Shown: positions 31,650 through 43,164 of the stretch, piece after piece
Layout of the letters: each line of letters begins with the position of its first letter
How positions within the stretch are numbered: the stretch's first letter is position 1
Origin: Cepaea nemoralis
Lineage: Eukaryota; Mollusca; Gastropoda; Stylommatophora; Helicidae
DNA: 64,000 nt
Direction of reading: 5' to 3'
Assembly: GCA_014155875.1 (NCBI GenBank)
Contig: JACEFZ010018189.1
Location: 267,001 to 331,000, forward strand
Position numbers and translations under genes: made by a program
Notes under the pieces: model-generated
The model's input: the letters and a program-made list of their open reading frames with translations, nothing else
What the model was told of the DNA's origin: nothing
Databases searched by the model: none

Positions 31650-32375
31650 CCTGCTTGTATGAATCTAACAGTCAACAAGTGCCCTCTTCTTCTTCTTCTT
31701 TCGCTCGCATGAAATATGTTTATAACTGCAATGTTGTCTCTTGTATGAATCTAACAGTCAACAAGTGCCCTCTTCTTCTTCTTCTTTCGTTCGCCTAAAA
31801 TATGTTTAAAAATGCAATGTTGTCTCTTGTATGAATCTAACAGTCAACAAGTGCCTTCTTCTTCTTTCGTTCGCATGAAATATGTTTATAACTGCAATGT
31901 TGTCTCTTGTATGAATCTAACAGTCAACAAGTGCCTTCTTCTTCTTCTTCTTCTTTCGTTCGCATGAAATATGTTTATAACTGCAATGTTGTCTCTTGTA
32001 TGAATCTAACAGTCAACAAGTGCCTTCTTCCTCTTCTTCTTTCGTTCGCATGAAATATGTTTATAACTGCAATGTTGTCTCTTGTATGAATCTAACAGTC
32101 AACAAGTGCCTTCTTCCTCTTCTTCTTCTTTCGTTCGCATGAAATATGTTTATAACTGCAATGTTGTCTCTTGTATGAATCTAACAGTCAACAAGTGCCT
32201 TCTTCTTCTTCTTCTTCTTTCGTTCGCATGAAATATGTTTATAACTGCAATGTTGTCTCTTGTATGAATCTAACAGTCAACAAGTGCCTTCTTCTTCTTC
32301 TTCTTTCGTTCGCATGAAATATGTTTATAACTGCAATGTTGTCTCTTGTATGAATATAACAGTCAACAAGTGCCT
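31650..32375. repeat. 87-bp array, right part, about 8 units
   Basis: Same unit as 30354-30520, with variable numbers of CTT triplets. Confidence 0.95.
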
Positions 32376-32820
32376 GAATTTAGGTGGTAACTATGTGTAC
32401 AAGTAATGCAGTTATGTCTGTAACTTTTGTATGTATTTAGATGTTATTGTTAATTTGTTACAATTTTTACCAGCCAATCTGAGGTTATTTTGGAATAGCC
32501 CTCGTAGATCATTGATTTCCTGAGTGAATAAGTCATAATACATAATTACTAAGAAAACAATTGAGACCATAAATATAAACCTAGATAGAAAACCTGTTGT
32601 TGCAGGGTCCACAGATAAATGATGTGTGAAAATGTATCTTAAATGCTACATGCCAGATTTTTATCACACTGCCTAGGGTAGACTAAAAAATAAAAAGTAC
32701 AAAAGCAAGTTCATAAATAATATAAATAAATGAATACTCAAGACCTGGCTGAAATTCAGCAACTAACAATGTTGTGCTTACAGGCTCAAACATCCAACTG
32801 GTGTCCTTCATCGCAAGCAT

Positions 32821-33171
32821 TCAGACTCCAGGATGAATAAATGCAAAGAAAGCAGCAGTCAACGTGAACTTATTGACATCTCCATACAGTTTGTCCTCAA
32901 GTGGAGCGGGGCGGGTGTGGGTCAACATAAGTTGTCTATTCTGCGTGTGTTGGGGCACTTCTGCGACATTTTTACCAGTTACATTCATTAGTACTGCTAT
33001 AGTTTGTTTATTAAACGTGCTTTTTTCAGCCTTTTGTGTCTTGTGATGAATCTGAAGATTTTTACTAATACTAGTAATACTTGTTCTTTTCAGATGAGTT
33101 GATAATCTTATAACATATGATACATAATCATCATCTTTCTGACGACCTGGATGTTTCTCTTCATTTTCCAT
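32821..33171 (-). CDS. Unrecognised 116-residue open frame
   Basis: ATG-initiated frame MENEEKHPGRQKDDDYVSY... ending FFAFIHPGV, in the longest non-repetitive stretch between TMUB and ATP6V1F. Basic N-terminal half, more hydrophobic C-terminal half, no motif I can name. A plausible donor GAGCCT|GTAAGC follows at about 32784. It could be a small gene, a single exon, or chance. Confidence 0.3.
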   Translation of the reverse strand: MENEEKHPGRQKDDDYVSYVIRLSTHLKRTSITSISKNLQIHHKTQKAEKSTFNKQTIAVLMNVTGKNVAEVPQHTQNRQLMLTHTRPAPLEDKLYGDVNKFTLTAAFFAFIHPGV

Positions 33172-33761
33172 TTGGATCTAATAGTATCATCATATCCGAT
33201 CCCATTTTATACTCTTATCAAGTCTTAGGTCTAGTACTAGTATTAGTACTATTAACCTTATGAATTGGATACAAATAGGTATATTAAACTCCTGAGAGAA
33301 AAAACGTACTAAACAACAACAAAATTACACATACCTTACAAGGAGATCCACGTATCGCGAAATACAGATGAAAATCCGAAATCAGAAGCACTCAATAAAT
33401 ATATAAAATGAATAATACAATAAAATAAAATACACACGAACGCGTACAATACGACACACAGACGTTTCGATTCTCAGAATCTTTGTCAATGACAACACAT
33501 AGCTAACAACGAAATACAGCAAACAACGAAAAAACACACACAAGACCTATCACTGTGCCATGTGGGGCAGAAAAGGTGACTTGGCCAGCTGCGAAGGCGC
33601 TCGTTGGCTGGAGAATTAAAAGTGGGTTGCCAAAAAGGATTTAAGTAGCCAAAAATATGTGAACAGTCTGCTATGAAAATATAGGGATGTGGGGACAGTT
33701 AGGTCTAGATATGGGGGGGACAGCATAGTGATAGTGTAAACAATTGGGGAAGATGCCACAG

Positions 33762-34499
33762 TTATACCGTAGCATCCACAACAGTATTGATACCTGCTGG
33801 ATGGATGCATCCCAGATTGTTGATTAGCTGGCATTCAATTTTAAGTCTGACTGAGCTATTGGTGAAGCAGGGTTTTAATGCAGTGACACATGCATCGTCG
33901 ACTCCATTATGGTTGGAGGAATTGAAATGGTTGGGGACAGGTTGGTCAGCGCCCTGATTGATGTCTCTGAGGTGTTCTCTAAAACGATCAGCAAGACGTC
34001 TGCCCGTTTGGCCAATGTATTTCATGTCACATCGTTTGCAGATGATAACATAAATCAGATTGCGGGATGTACAAGTGAAAGAATCTTTCAAGGTGAAGGT
34101 GCCTCGGGGAAATGCAATCTCTGGTGTCTGAACAACGTATGGGCATGTCAGACAGTTCTTACGATGGCATTCAAATGTGCCCACGGATGAAGTAACCGTG
34201 GGGAGGCGACTATGCACAAGGTGGTCTCTGAGGCTCTGGTTATGGTGGAAAATTACCCTGGGCCCATTGGAGAATACCTCACGAGTGGTTGGATCGGATT
34301 CCAAGATGGACCAGTGTCTCAGGAAAATGTGCTTCATGGCATAGGCATGTGGATGGAAGGTGAGGATAAGCTTGGGTTCATTGTTCGGAGGTCGCGTATG
34401 TTTGGCGAGGGACATTTCCCGCGAGACCTGGGTTATGCGACAGAAAGCTGTGGACAAGATGTCCTCTGGGTAGGACCCTCTGCGGAAAAAGTTCAGCAT
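33762..34499 (-). pseudogene. Penelope-like element: C-terminal open frame with GIY-YIG endonuclease
   Basis: The longest open segment of the element, about 245 codons. It holds the end of the reverse transcriptase region (STAFCRITQVSREMSLAKHT), a CHRKNCLTCPYV zinc-knuckle-like segment and the GIY-YIG nuclease. Key residues visible: Y and Y of IYV...KYIG, the R of TGRRLADRFREH, and a downstream Glu in RLKIECQLI. It may be intact, but the upstream catalytic part is frame-broken. Confidence 0.75.
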
Positions 34500-35688
34500 T
34501 TCGTGGGCTCTCTCAAGGAAGTCATTATCGTCCTGACAGATACGACGAAGGCAGAGTAGCTGGGAATATGGGATGGAATCTTTGCAGCTTTTGGGGTGGG
34601 ATGAGCTGTACAGGAGGAAAACCGTGAGATTCAGTAGGTTTATAGTACACAGAGGTCATGAGGCCTGTAGGGTTAATTTAATAGTGGTGTCAAGGAAATT
34701 GATAGAGGTGGTGGAAAATTTCTGTGGTGAATTTGAATCGATGGATGGAAGTTATTGACATAATTAATGAAGCGGTTCAGTTCCACCTCTGACATGTCAG
34801 TGAGACCTATGCTGTCATCAATGTAGCGTCGGTAAAAAGAAGGGAGAAGACCATCATAGCTGAGTTCAATCTGGTGTTCCAGATGTCCCATAAATACACA
34901 TGCGTAGCTGGGTCCCATTTTAGTGCCCATGGCGACACTGCTGATTTGTTCAAAGTAGTGGCTATTGAACTCAAAGGATTATTGGTGAGGACTAATTCAG
35001 CGAGTCTCACAAGTGTGCGTGTAGGGATGGCTTGATCTGTGCGTTGATCCAGAAAGAACTGAAGCGCCCTGAGGCTATCAGCGTGAGGAATGGAGGTATA
35101 GAGGGAACATACATCCATTAGGAATAGTCTGTATGTGTTCCCAGGAGTCAGTTGGAGAGAGTTGAATGAAAGTAACGCATGCGTTGTATCCTTGATGTAT
35201 GACGGGAGATTCGCAACTAGAGGTTGAAAATCCTGTCAAGAAACGCTGAGATCAGTTTCAGTCGGGCATGAGCATGCGGATACTATCGGACGTCCAGGAT
35301 TTTTGAGTTTATGTATTTTGGGGCAGCATGTAGAGGGTGGGTATTGCCCAAGTCAGAGTCATGGATGTGAAGTGAAGTGGCAACTGGTGGTAAGGCAATC
35401 CTCACGTATGAGCTGTTGATGGTGTTTTGAATCTTCTGGTTGTAGGAGAGAGTGGGGTCTTCGGTTGCAAGGGTGAGTAATTATTCAGGTTTTATTGAGT
35501 TGGGACATGACTTCACTCAACATATAGATCTTTTTGCCAAACAACCACCGCACCCTCTTTATCCGCCGGTTTGATGACTATGTCCTGTGTGCGCTGTAGT
35601 TGGGATAGGGCACGCCATTCGGGAGGGGATAGGTTGGAGCGTTTCAAGCGAGGGAAAGAAAGTTGCTTGATCTCATGGAGTGTGTTAG

Positions 35689-35759
35689 CTTTGTTAGTTT
35701 TTTTCTTTCTATTCTTACTATTATTAATAGTAAGAATAGAAAGAAAAAAACTAACAAAG
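35689..35759. repeat. 71-bp perfect hairpin (35-bp arms, 1-bp centre)
   Basis: Left arm begins CTTTGTTAG, right arm ends CTAACAAAG; centre T at 35724. All 35 pairs match on reading. Sits at the 5' edge of the Penelope-like element. Confidence 0.97.
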
Positions 35760-36230
35760 TCTTACCTTAACAATTGCAGAACTGAAGAATACAAGAATAT
35801 TTATGAGAAAGAACACATTGAAACAACGTATGCTGATTCCTTCTCTCGGCGATTCTTTGGGCGGTGGTAATACTCTGGTAGTTGGTAGTGTAGGTACTCA
35901 TCTTCACCCCTCAGTGACTACTCACTACAGTCTACAAACTACAATTTGTAAAAACTCCTACTAACGGCAACGGTCGCCACTAACGGGCTAACCTTAGACT
36001 TTAGTTAGTTAATCACTTCACGTATAAAAATAGAGCTTTCTATCTAATTATATCAGCAGAAAACTCACACACTCCTCTGCGACAGGTTAATCTATACACA
36101 TACTACTTCTTTGCTATTAAGGACACACGAGACCGGGAACGAAAGAGTTGGTTTGTTGTTTCTGAAATATTGTGATCTCGTTCGTTGGTGATGGCAGAAG
36201 TGAAACAGCAAGTTTAAATAATTAGAGTAG

Positions 36231-36287
36231 TTTCCCCTGGTTTTGTCAGAACGTCCTCTGCCAGGTTGTCTTTTGGTACTGTTCATG
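36231..36287 (+). repeat. Inverted repeat, left arm (57 bp)
   Basis: TTTCCCCTGG...GTTCATG pairs with 41941-41997 (53 of 57). Followed inward by (TAC)n. Confidence 0.9.
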
Positions 36288-36296
36288 ATAATTACT

Positions 36297-36369
36297 ACTA
36301 CTACTACTACTACTACTGCTACTACTACTACTACTACTGCTACTACTGCAGCTACTACTACTACTGCAG

Positions 36370-36405
<36 letters not shown>

Positions 36406-36455
36406 GTAGCAATAAATTGTAGATAGTAGTCGTAGCAGTAGCAGCAGCAGTAGTC

Positions 36456-36508
<53 letters not shown>

Positions 36509-36560
36509 ATAGTAGTAGAAAGTGGGTTGTGGTGGTGGTGTTAGTAATAGTGTAGTAGTA

Positions 36561-36596
<36 letters not shown>

Positions 36597-36600
36597 CCCC
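36297..36600. repeat. (TAC)n / (TAG)n trinucleotide arrays
   Basis: TAC repeats to about 36405, then TAG repeats with short interruptions to 36597. A mirror set lies at 41800-41935. Confidence 0.95.
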
Positions 36601-39600
36601 TCTGCTGTGGTCCACCGTGACGAGGTAGAGGGGCTTGTGCGTCCCAATGACCCCAAGAGCTATGCCGACGGTAGCACAGCTACTGGTAGGGCCACCCATG
36701 TCGGACAGGTCAAGGGAGAGGGACCAGACGAAGAGACACACAAACCTGCTGCCTTGTAGGTAGACTGGGGACAGTCAAAGGCTAGGGAAAGCACCCGAAT
36801 ACATGCTTGTCGAAATCGGATGTACTGAGCCACAGGCCTGACAAAGCAGTGCAACGTAACTTAATTCATGATGTCACAAATCAAAATTAATCGTTATGGT
36901 GCTAATCCCGTGAAGGTCCCATCAGGCGGCTGATAGTGCCGGGCCCCCTGCCTCGAGGGGGTCCACCCATGACTACTGGTGGTCACCTTCCCCTGTGCTG
37001 TGGAGTCAAGGCACAGAGGAGTAGGTTTAAGAGCTATTGACCAAATACCCCGGACACTCAACATACTACAGTGGAATGCCGAAGGAGTTTACAAGAAGAA
37101 AGACTCCCTAACACAGCGTCTTCATAAAGATAGAATAGATGTGGCATGCATTCAAGAGACACACCTCAACGCCAATCACAAATTCTCAGTCAGAGGATAT
37201 CAGGCCACACGTTTCGACCGCGAAGGACACAAAGGAGGAGTTCTAATACTTACACGAAATACAATACCTTGCAGCGAAGTATCTGTGATCTCTGACAACC
37301 AAACGGAAATTATAGGTGTTGATATAATGATAAAGGACGTGAAAATAAGAATCTACAATCTGTATAGCCCAGCAGATAAGGACCTTACACTCTCAACATG
37401 AAATAACTGACACAAACTGCATTATTGTCGGAGACTTTAATAGCCGTTCAGAAAGATGGGGATACCCAGATACTGACAAAAGAGGAGATGAATTGGAGGA
37501 CTGGGAAATAGACTCAATCTCCATCTACTCAACAAAGCGGATGACACACCGAGCTTCTACTCCAGAAGATGGCTTACCACTTCTACTCCAGACTTAGCTT
37601 TCTGCACAGGAGACATCCTCCACAAAATCGATCGCCATGTGCTGGACCAATTAGCAGGTAGTGACCACAGACCAATCAAGCTTGTAATGAATATGGAGTA
37701 TGTTCCACAGGAGCAAAAGCCCTTGCCCCGCTGGAATTACAAACGAGCAGATTGGGACAGATTTGCCATACTAACAGACAAATATTGTGAAAACATAAAT
37801 ACACGATATGGCAACATAAAGCAAATGGTGGAAAGTCTAAACAGAGCGATAATACAGGCAGCCACTGAGTCCATTCCTAGAGGAGCGAGGAAAAATTACA
37901 AACCATACTGGACTGAAGAACTACAAAGTTTGGAGGACAAGTTGAAGATGCCAGGAAGACAGCAGAGAGAGAACAAACAATTGAAGCAAACATCTCTCTC
38001 AAAGCCATCTCAGCAAAATATAAAAGAACAGTAAATCAAACAACAAGAGATTGTTGGAGGGAAAAAACAGAAAACCTGAATTTTGACAGGGATGGAAACA
38101 AACTATGGAAACTAGTGAAAGCCATGAACAATGAAGGACCTAGAAACAAACAAATAACAATTAAACAAGGAAATGCCTTGCTTACAGGAAAAAAGGCTGC
38201 AAATGCACTAATGGAACACTATGCAAATGCAAACCACATTGATATTACAACCGAACAGAAGAAAGCAATCAAAGACAAACAGATACATCATAGAAATACA
38301 GAGACAGCAGCAGAATATATGATGGCAAATCTAACAATGGAAGAAATGGAACAGGCAATGAATACCCTAAAAAAGAAGAAATCACCAGGAAAGGATGGAA
38401 TCACAAATGAAATGCTAATAGGACTAGGCACCAAGGCAAAGAAGAAACTACTAGCAGTCCTAAATAACAGCTGGAAGAGAGGAATAGTCCCACAGGCATG
38501 GAAGGAAGCTATACTAATACCAGTCCCAAAGAAAGGAAAAGACCTGGAAGAACCAAATGGCTATCGACCTATCAGTCTACTTAGCTGTGTAGGAAAATTA
38601 ATGGAACGCATTATCAATGGCAGGCTAACATGGCATCTGGAAGAAAACAAACTCTTAACACCACACCAAGCAGGATTCAGAAGTACAGATCCACTGAAGA
38701 TCAAATAACCTATATAGCTCAGGAAATAGAGGATGCCTTCCAAGAGAAAAAGCACACACTAGCAGTCTGGATAGATTTAGAAAAAGCATTTGATAAAGTA
38801 TGGAAGGAAGGACTGAAAGTAAAACTGCAAAACATGCATGTTTGTGGAAAAATGTATAATGGATCAGCCACTACCTTGAGAACAGAACTGCCAGGACAAA
38901 AGTACAAAGGACAAACAAGCAAAATGATGCTGTTGGAGCAAGGTGTCCCCCAAGGAGGAGTTCTTTCACCAACATTATTCCTAGCATATATAAATGACAT
39001 CACAGAAAAATTTTCCAGCCAGAGTAACACACATCCTCCTTTGCAGATGACCTAGCCATATGGACATCTGAAGAATATATTAGTACAGCTAACAGCAGAA
39101 TACAGCAAGCCTTATTAGCGCTAGAGGACTGGTCAAAATCATGGCTAGTGAAGATAAGTGAGGAGAAAACAACATGCACAGTGTTCTCCCTCTCAAATAA
39201 AAACTCAGCAACCTAAGCTGGTATTGAATGGAAAAATATTGCGCCATGAAGAAAATCCAAACTATCTAGGAGTCACCTTTGATCGTCGCCTGACATGGAA
39301 GACACAGGTTGAGAAAAATCGAACAAGAGCAAGGCAGAGAATGGCAATCATGAAAAAGCTTGCTGGTACAACGGGGGAGCAGATGAGAAAGTTCTCAAGA
39401 AGTTATATAGGACGGGTGAGGCCAGTACTGGAATATGGCATTGCAGTTTGGGGCAACAGCAGCTAAGTCAAACTTTAACAAAATAAGTAGAGCCCCAAAA
39501 CCAAGGAATGCGAATCATAACTGGAAGCCTGAAGACAACGCCTATTAATGAACTAGAAAAGATCACTTGTTTACAACCAATGCAGGATAGAAGAGATAGC

Positions 39601-40060
39601 AGAGCCCAGCAACAAGCAGAAAAATTTAGAAGATTGACAGACCACCCTATGTAAACAGATTTAAGGGTTTTGGAAAGGGAAGACTGAAGCGTAGCAACTT
39701 TTAAAAAAAAAAAAAGGGGGGGGTTTTTAAAAAACAAAAAATTTTTTTTCCCCAAACCCCCCGGGGGGAAAAAAGGGGGGGGAAAAAAAAATTTTTTTTT
39801 AAAAAAAACCCCAAAAAAAAAAAGAAAAACCCAAAAAAAAAAAATTCCCAAAGGGGGTTGGCCCCCGGGGGCCCCCAAAATTTAATAGAGAATGGAGGAG
39901 GAGGAATTCTCCTAAATTTAAAAAATGGAGTGAAAAAAACACATTCAATGGCAACTGGAAAATTTTCAAGTAACTTCAAAGCGGAGGTAGAGGCTATGAA
40001 AACTGCAGCAGAAATGCTCCTGATGGAGGAAAATAAAGAGAAGCAAATAGCTATTTAAAA
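36600..40060 (+). mobile_element. LINE of the I/jockey group: endonuclease, reverse transcriptase and RNase H
   Basis: The 5' untranslated region starts near 36597 (CCCCTCTGCTGTGG). The APE-type endonuclease follows from about 37045: ILQWNAEGV, IQETHL (catalytic Glu), GDFNS near 37430, SDHRPI near 37660. The reverse transcriptase: SPGKDGITNEML near 38385, NGYRPISLLSCVGKL, HQAGFRST, WIDLEKAFDKVW near 38770, QGVPQGGVLSPTLF near 38945, FADDLAIW near 39045, YLGVTFDRRLTW near 39260. An RNase H remnant lies at 39885-40057 (FSSNFKAEVEAMKTAAE). Frames change near 37400, 37500, 38690 and 39030. An RNase H after the reverse transcriptase places it in the I group. Confidence 0.88.
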
Positions 40061-41262
40061 AAACGGAAAAAAGGGGAAAAAAACCCAAAAAAAAAAAAAA
40101 ATTTTAAAAAAAAAAAAAAAAAATTTTAAAAAAATTTTAAAAAAAAGAAACCCCGAATAAAAAAGGGGGGGCCCCCCCAAAAAAAAAACCCAAAAAAAAC
40201 CCAAAAAATTGGGGAAAAAAAAAAACCCGGGGAAAAATTTTCCCCCCCCAAAAAAAATGCAAAACAAAAAGGAAAAAAATTCCCCCCGGCCCCCCAAAAA
40301 AGGCTGAAAACCAAAAAAAAAAAAAAAAAAAAAAATTAAAAAGAAAAAAAGCCAAAACCCAAAGGGGAAAAAAAAGGAAAAAAAATTTTTTTTGGGGGGA
40401 AAAAAAAACAAAACCCAAGGCCCCTTTTTTAAAAAAAACCCTTGTTTTTAAAAAAGAAAAACCCCAAAAAGTAATTTTTTAAAAAAAAAAAAAAACCAAA
40501 AACCCCCGGGGGGGGAAAAAAAAGGGGGCCCCCCCCCCGGGGGAAATTTTTAAAAAAAAACCCCGGGGGCCCCAACAAAAATTTTTTAAAAAGGGGGTTT
40601 TTGGGGGGAAAAAAATTTTTAAAAAAAATTTTTTGGGGAAAAAAAAACCCCCCTTTTTGGGGGTTTAAAAAAAGGGGGGGGTTTTGGGGGGGGAAAAAAA
40701 TTTTTTTTTGGAAACCAAAAACCCTTTGGGGGAAAAAAGGGGGGTTTTTAAAAAAAAAAGGGGGGGGGAAAAAAACCCCCAAAAAATGGGGAAAAAAAAA
40801 GGGGGGTGGGATTCCTTGGGGCCCTTTCCGGGTTTAAAACCCCAAGGGGGGCCCCCGGGGGGCCCGGGGCCCCCCCCCCCCTTGGGGGGGGGGGCCCCCC
40901 GGGGGGGGGGGGAAAAAAACCCGGGGGGAAAAACCCGGGCCCCCGGGGGGGGAAAAGGGGGCGGTTTTTGGGAAGGGGGGGGGAAAAAAAAGGGAAAAAA
41001 ACCCAAAAAAAAAAAAAAAAAAAAAAGGGGGGGGGGGAAAAAAGGGGGGGTTTTTAAAAGGAAAATTTAAAAAAAAAAGGATTTGGGGGGGGAAAATAGT
41101 AGTAGTTAATAGTAGTAAGGGTTTGGGGGGAAAAAAGGGGGGTTTTTTTTAAAAAAGGGGAAAAAGGGGGGGTTTTTTTGGGTTTTAAAGGAAAAAATTT
41201 TTTTTGCCAAAAAAAAAAACCCCAAAAAAAAAATTCCCCCTATATACCCGGGGGAAAATAAA

Positions 41263-41298
<36 letters not shown>

Positions 41299-41610
41299 AA
41301 CCCCTTTTTTAAAAAAGGGGGAAATTTAAAAACCGTTTTTCCCAACCCTTTTTCCCCCCCGGGGCCCAAAAAAAACCCCCAAAAACCCCGGGAACTTAAA
41401 TTTTAAAAAAAAATTTTCCCCCCCCTTTCCCCCCCTTTTTTTTCCTTTTCCCCCATTTTAACAAAACCCCCTTTTTAAAAAAGGGGGCCCCAAAAAAATT
41501 TTAAAAAAAAAGGGGGGGCCCCCCCTTTTTAAATTTTTAAAAAAAAAAAAGGGGGTTCCCGGGGGAAAAACCCCCTTAAAAAAAAAGGGCCTTGTTCTAA
41601 TATGGCCCCA
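39695..41610. other. Homopolymer-distorted sequence, probable assembly artefact
   Basis: Nearly every base is in a run of 3-10 identical bases (A, G, C, T in turn), unlike anything else in the window. Normal-looking islands are embedded: the RNase H remnant at 39885-40057 and a TAGTAGTAGTTAATAG piece near 41097. Normal sequence resumes near 41590. Frames open here are compositional and are not genes. Confidence 0.85.
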
Positions 41611-41799
41611 GCTAGGGATGGGGAAAAAAACCACAACAGTGAGATTCAAACGTCCTAAGAAACCCCGGGAAGGTTAACCCGGTCAACAAAATGCCCGCAG
41701 AAGTCGGATGTGTCGGCCTAACGGCGCAAGAACGCAGCTCTGCTGTAAACAGGCACAACGCAGTCACATCCAAAAAAAAATCCGGATGAACGAAGAAGA

Positions 41800-41802
41800 A
41801 GA

Positions 41803-41872
<70 letters not shown>

Positions 41873-41935
41873 TAGTAGTAGTAGTAGTAGTAGTAGGTAG
41901 TGGTGGTGGTTTTAGTAGTAGTAGTAATAGTAGTA
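41800..41935. repeat. (TAG)n array
   Basis: About 30 TAG/GTA units with minor interruptions, mirror of the TAC array at 36297. Confidence 0.95.
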
Positions 41936-41940
41936 ACTGC

Positions 41941-41997
41941 CATGAACGGTGCCAAGAGACAACCTGGCAGAGGACGTTCTGATAAAACCAGGGGAAA
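41941..41997 (-). repeat. Inverted repeat, right arm (57 bp)
   Basis: Inverted copy of 36231-36287, four mismatches. Confidence 0.9.
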
Positions 41998-42089
41998 TTA
42001 GCAGTAGTACTACTATACTACTGGTATCTTGACAGACGATAATTGATTCTAATTTGCTTCAAAAAAAGGGATAATAACTACAACCCATG

Positions 42090-42330
42090 GTGGGAACCAG
42101 GGATGGACTTATACCTCTCTATAGTACAAAGCCTGGGCTGAATTATAGAGACCGTTTGTTGCAGCATGACCCCTCTCTCGGCCTGTATAGTTTACTCCAA
42201 AGAAAAAGTAACACCAACACATCTGGAACGAAGCAAGCTGCAGAAGCTGCAGGATCAGTAAAACAATTCTCTAACTGTCCGCCTGTCGGAGCTTAGATCC
42301 TAGACCAGTTGCCAACCACGGCTTATGACC
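42090..42330 (-). repeat. Repeat B, copy 5 (partial)
   Basis: Landmarks of the 3' half of repeat B in reverse orientation. Confidence 0.8.
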
Positions 42331-42539
42331 TTCACGGCCATCTATCCATCATGTGCCATGTCGATAAGCGTGGGAGGTCATGATTTGCCATCTCACTCGA
42401 TCACCAGAGTCGTGGATCAGCTCCGTGTTCCTGTCTCGACCATGTTTGGAACAAAACACCTTTGGCAGAACATGCCCTGCAAAACACCTTTGGCAAATTC
42501 CTTGAAAAGATATAGCACGCAGGCTCCAGCGACATTTGG

Positions 42540-43130
42540 AAAGTCGTTATCTACTTCCCAAAGGCTCGGGAGTTACCGGCCTGGGAAGGACACCTGGGCC
42601 AATACTGCAACTTTTGCATTTGGTGCCTTTGTGGGCTTCAAGGATAAACGAGAGACAGTGGCGGTAGCTCTTGGCCTGGAGGATGCGTATAACAGGGTCG
42701 GGCATGATCGGTTGATATACACTCTGTTGGACATGGAGGTCTGCCCTTGCCTTGTCAGATGGGTTGCGGCAATCCTTTATGAGCGTAAGGTTGCAATGCG
42801 CATGGGTTCCTGGACTTCTGATCCCTGTACTATTACACTTGGATTGCCACATTTATCTGCCATATCCACGGTGCCCTTTAATGTTTACACCAGCAAGTCG
42901 CAGCTATTGAGACCCCAGGTGTTGGTAGAATCTTGACATTTGCAGATGATGTGCTGGTGTACAGACAGGGCAGAGACAGGGAGAGTTTGGCTGAAGACTT
43001 ACAGATGGCAGTAAACAGGGTGGCGGAACGGTGCAGGAGCCCAGAGGCCGTTATACATCCAGACAAGGCATCGGTTGTGTGGTACTGCCTTGGGAAGGCT
43101 AATATCCCATTTATTATATTGATATAAATA
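42540..43130 (+). mobile_element. LINE reverse transcriptase fragment
   Basis: The + frame reads VALGLEDAYNRVGHDRLIYT (first catalytic Asp), LVRWVAAILYERKVAMRMGS, PCTITLGLPHLSAISTVPFN (degraded PQGSxLSP box), then after a frame change ILTFADDVLVYRQGRDRESL (FADD box). Neither 5' nor 3' end is present. Confidence 0.85.
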
Positions 43131-43164
43131 GTGGTTAAGAACATGACACTCAATAAAGATGTTC

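Larger units (their letters stand above)
33415..35760 (-). mobile_element. Penelope-like retroelement (reverse transcriptase plus GIY-YIG endonuclease)
   Basis: Minus strand, in order: RTQDIVIKPADKEGAVVVW at about 35600-35530 (conserved N-terminal Penelope motif); KIHKLKNPGRPIVSACS; MDVCSLYTSIPHADSLRALQ at about 35118; GTKMGPSYACVFMGHLE; YRRYIDDSIG (catalytic box) at about 34830; then a linker with CHRKNCLTCPYV and the endonuclease LIYVIICKRCDMKYIGQTGR with RLADRFREHL at about 34070-33960. These are the reverse transcriptase and GIY-YIG nuclease of endonuclease-bearing Penelope-like elements. Frame breaks exist between blocks. A 71-bp hairpin marks the 5' edge and a short hairpin followed by GAAACGTC lies near the 3' end. 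Confidence 0.9.

Noticed and set aside
39700..41650. Open frames rich in Phe/Gly/Lys/Pro
   Set aside because: They lie in the homopolymer-distorted block; composition alone keeps them open.
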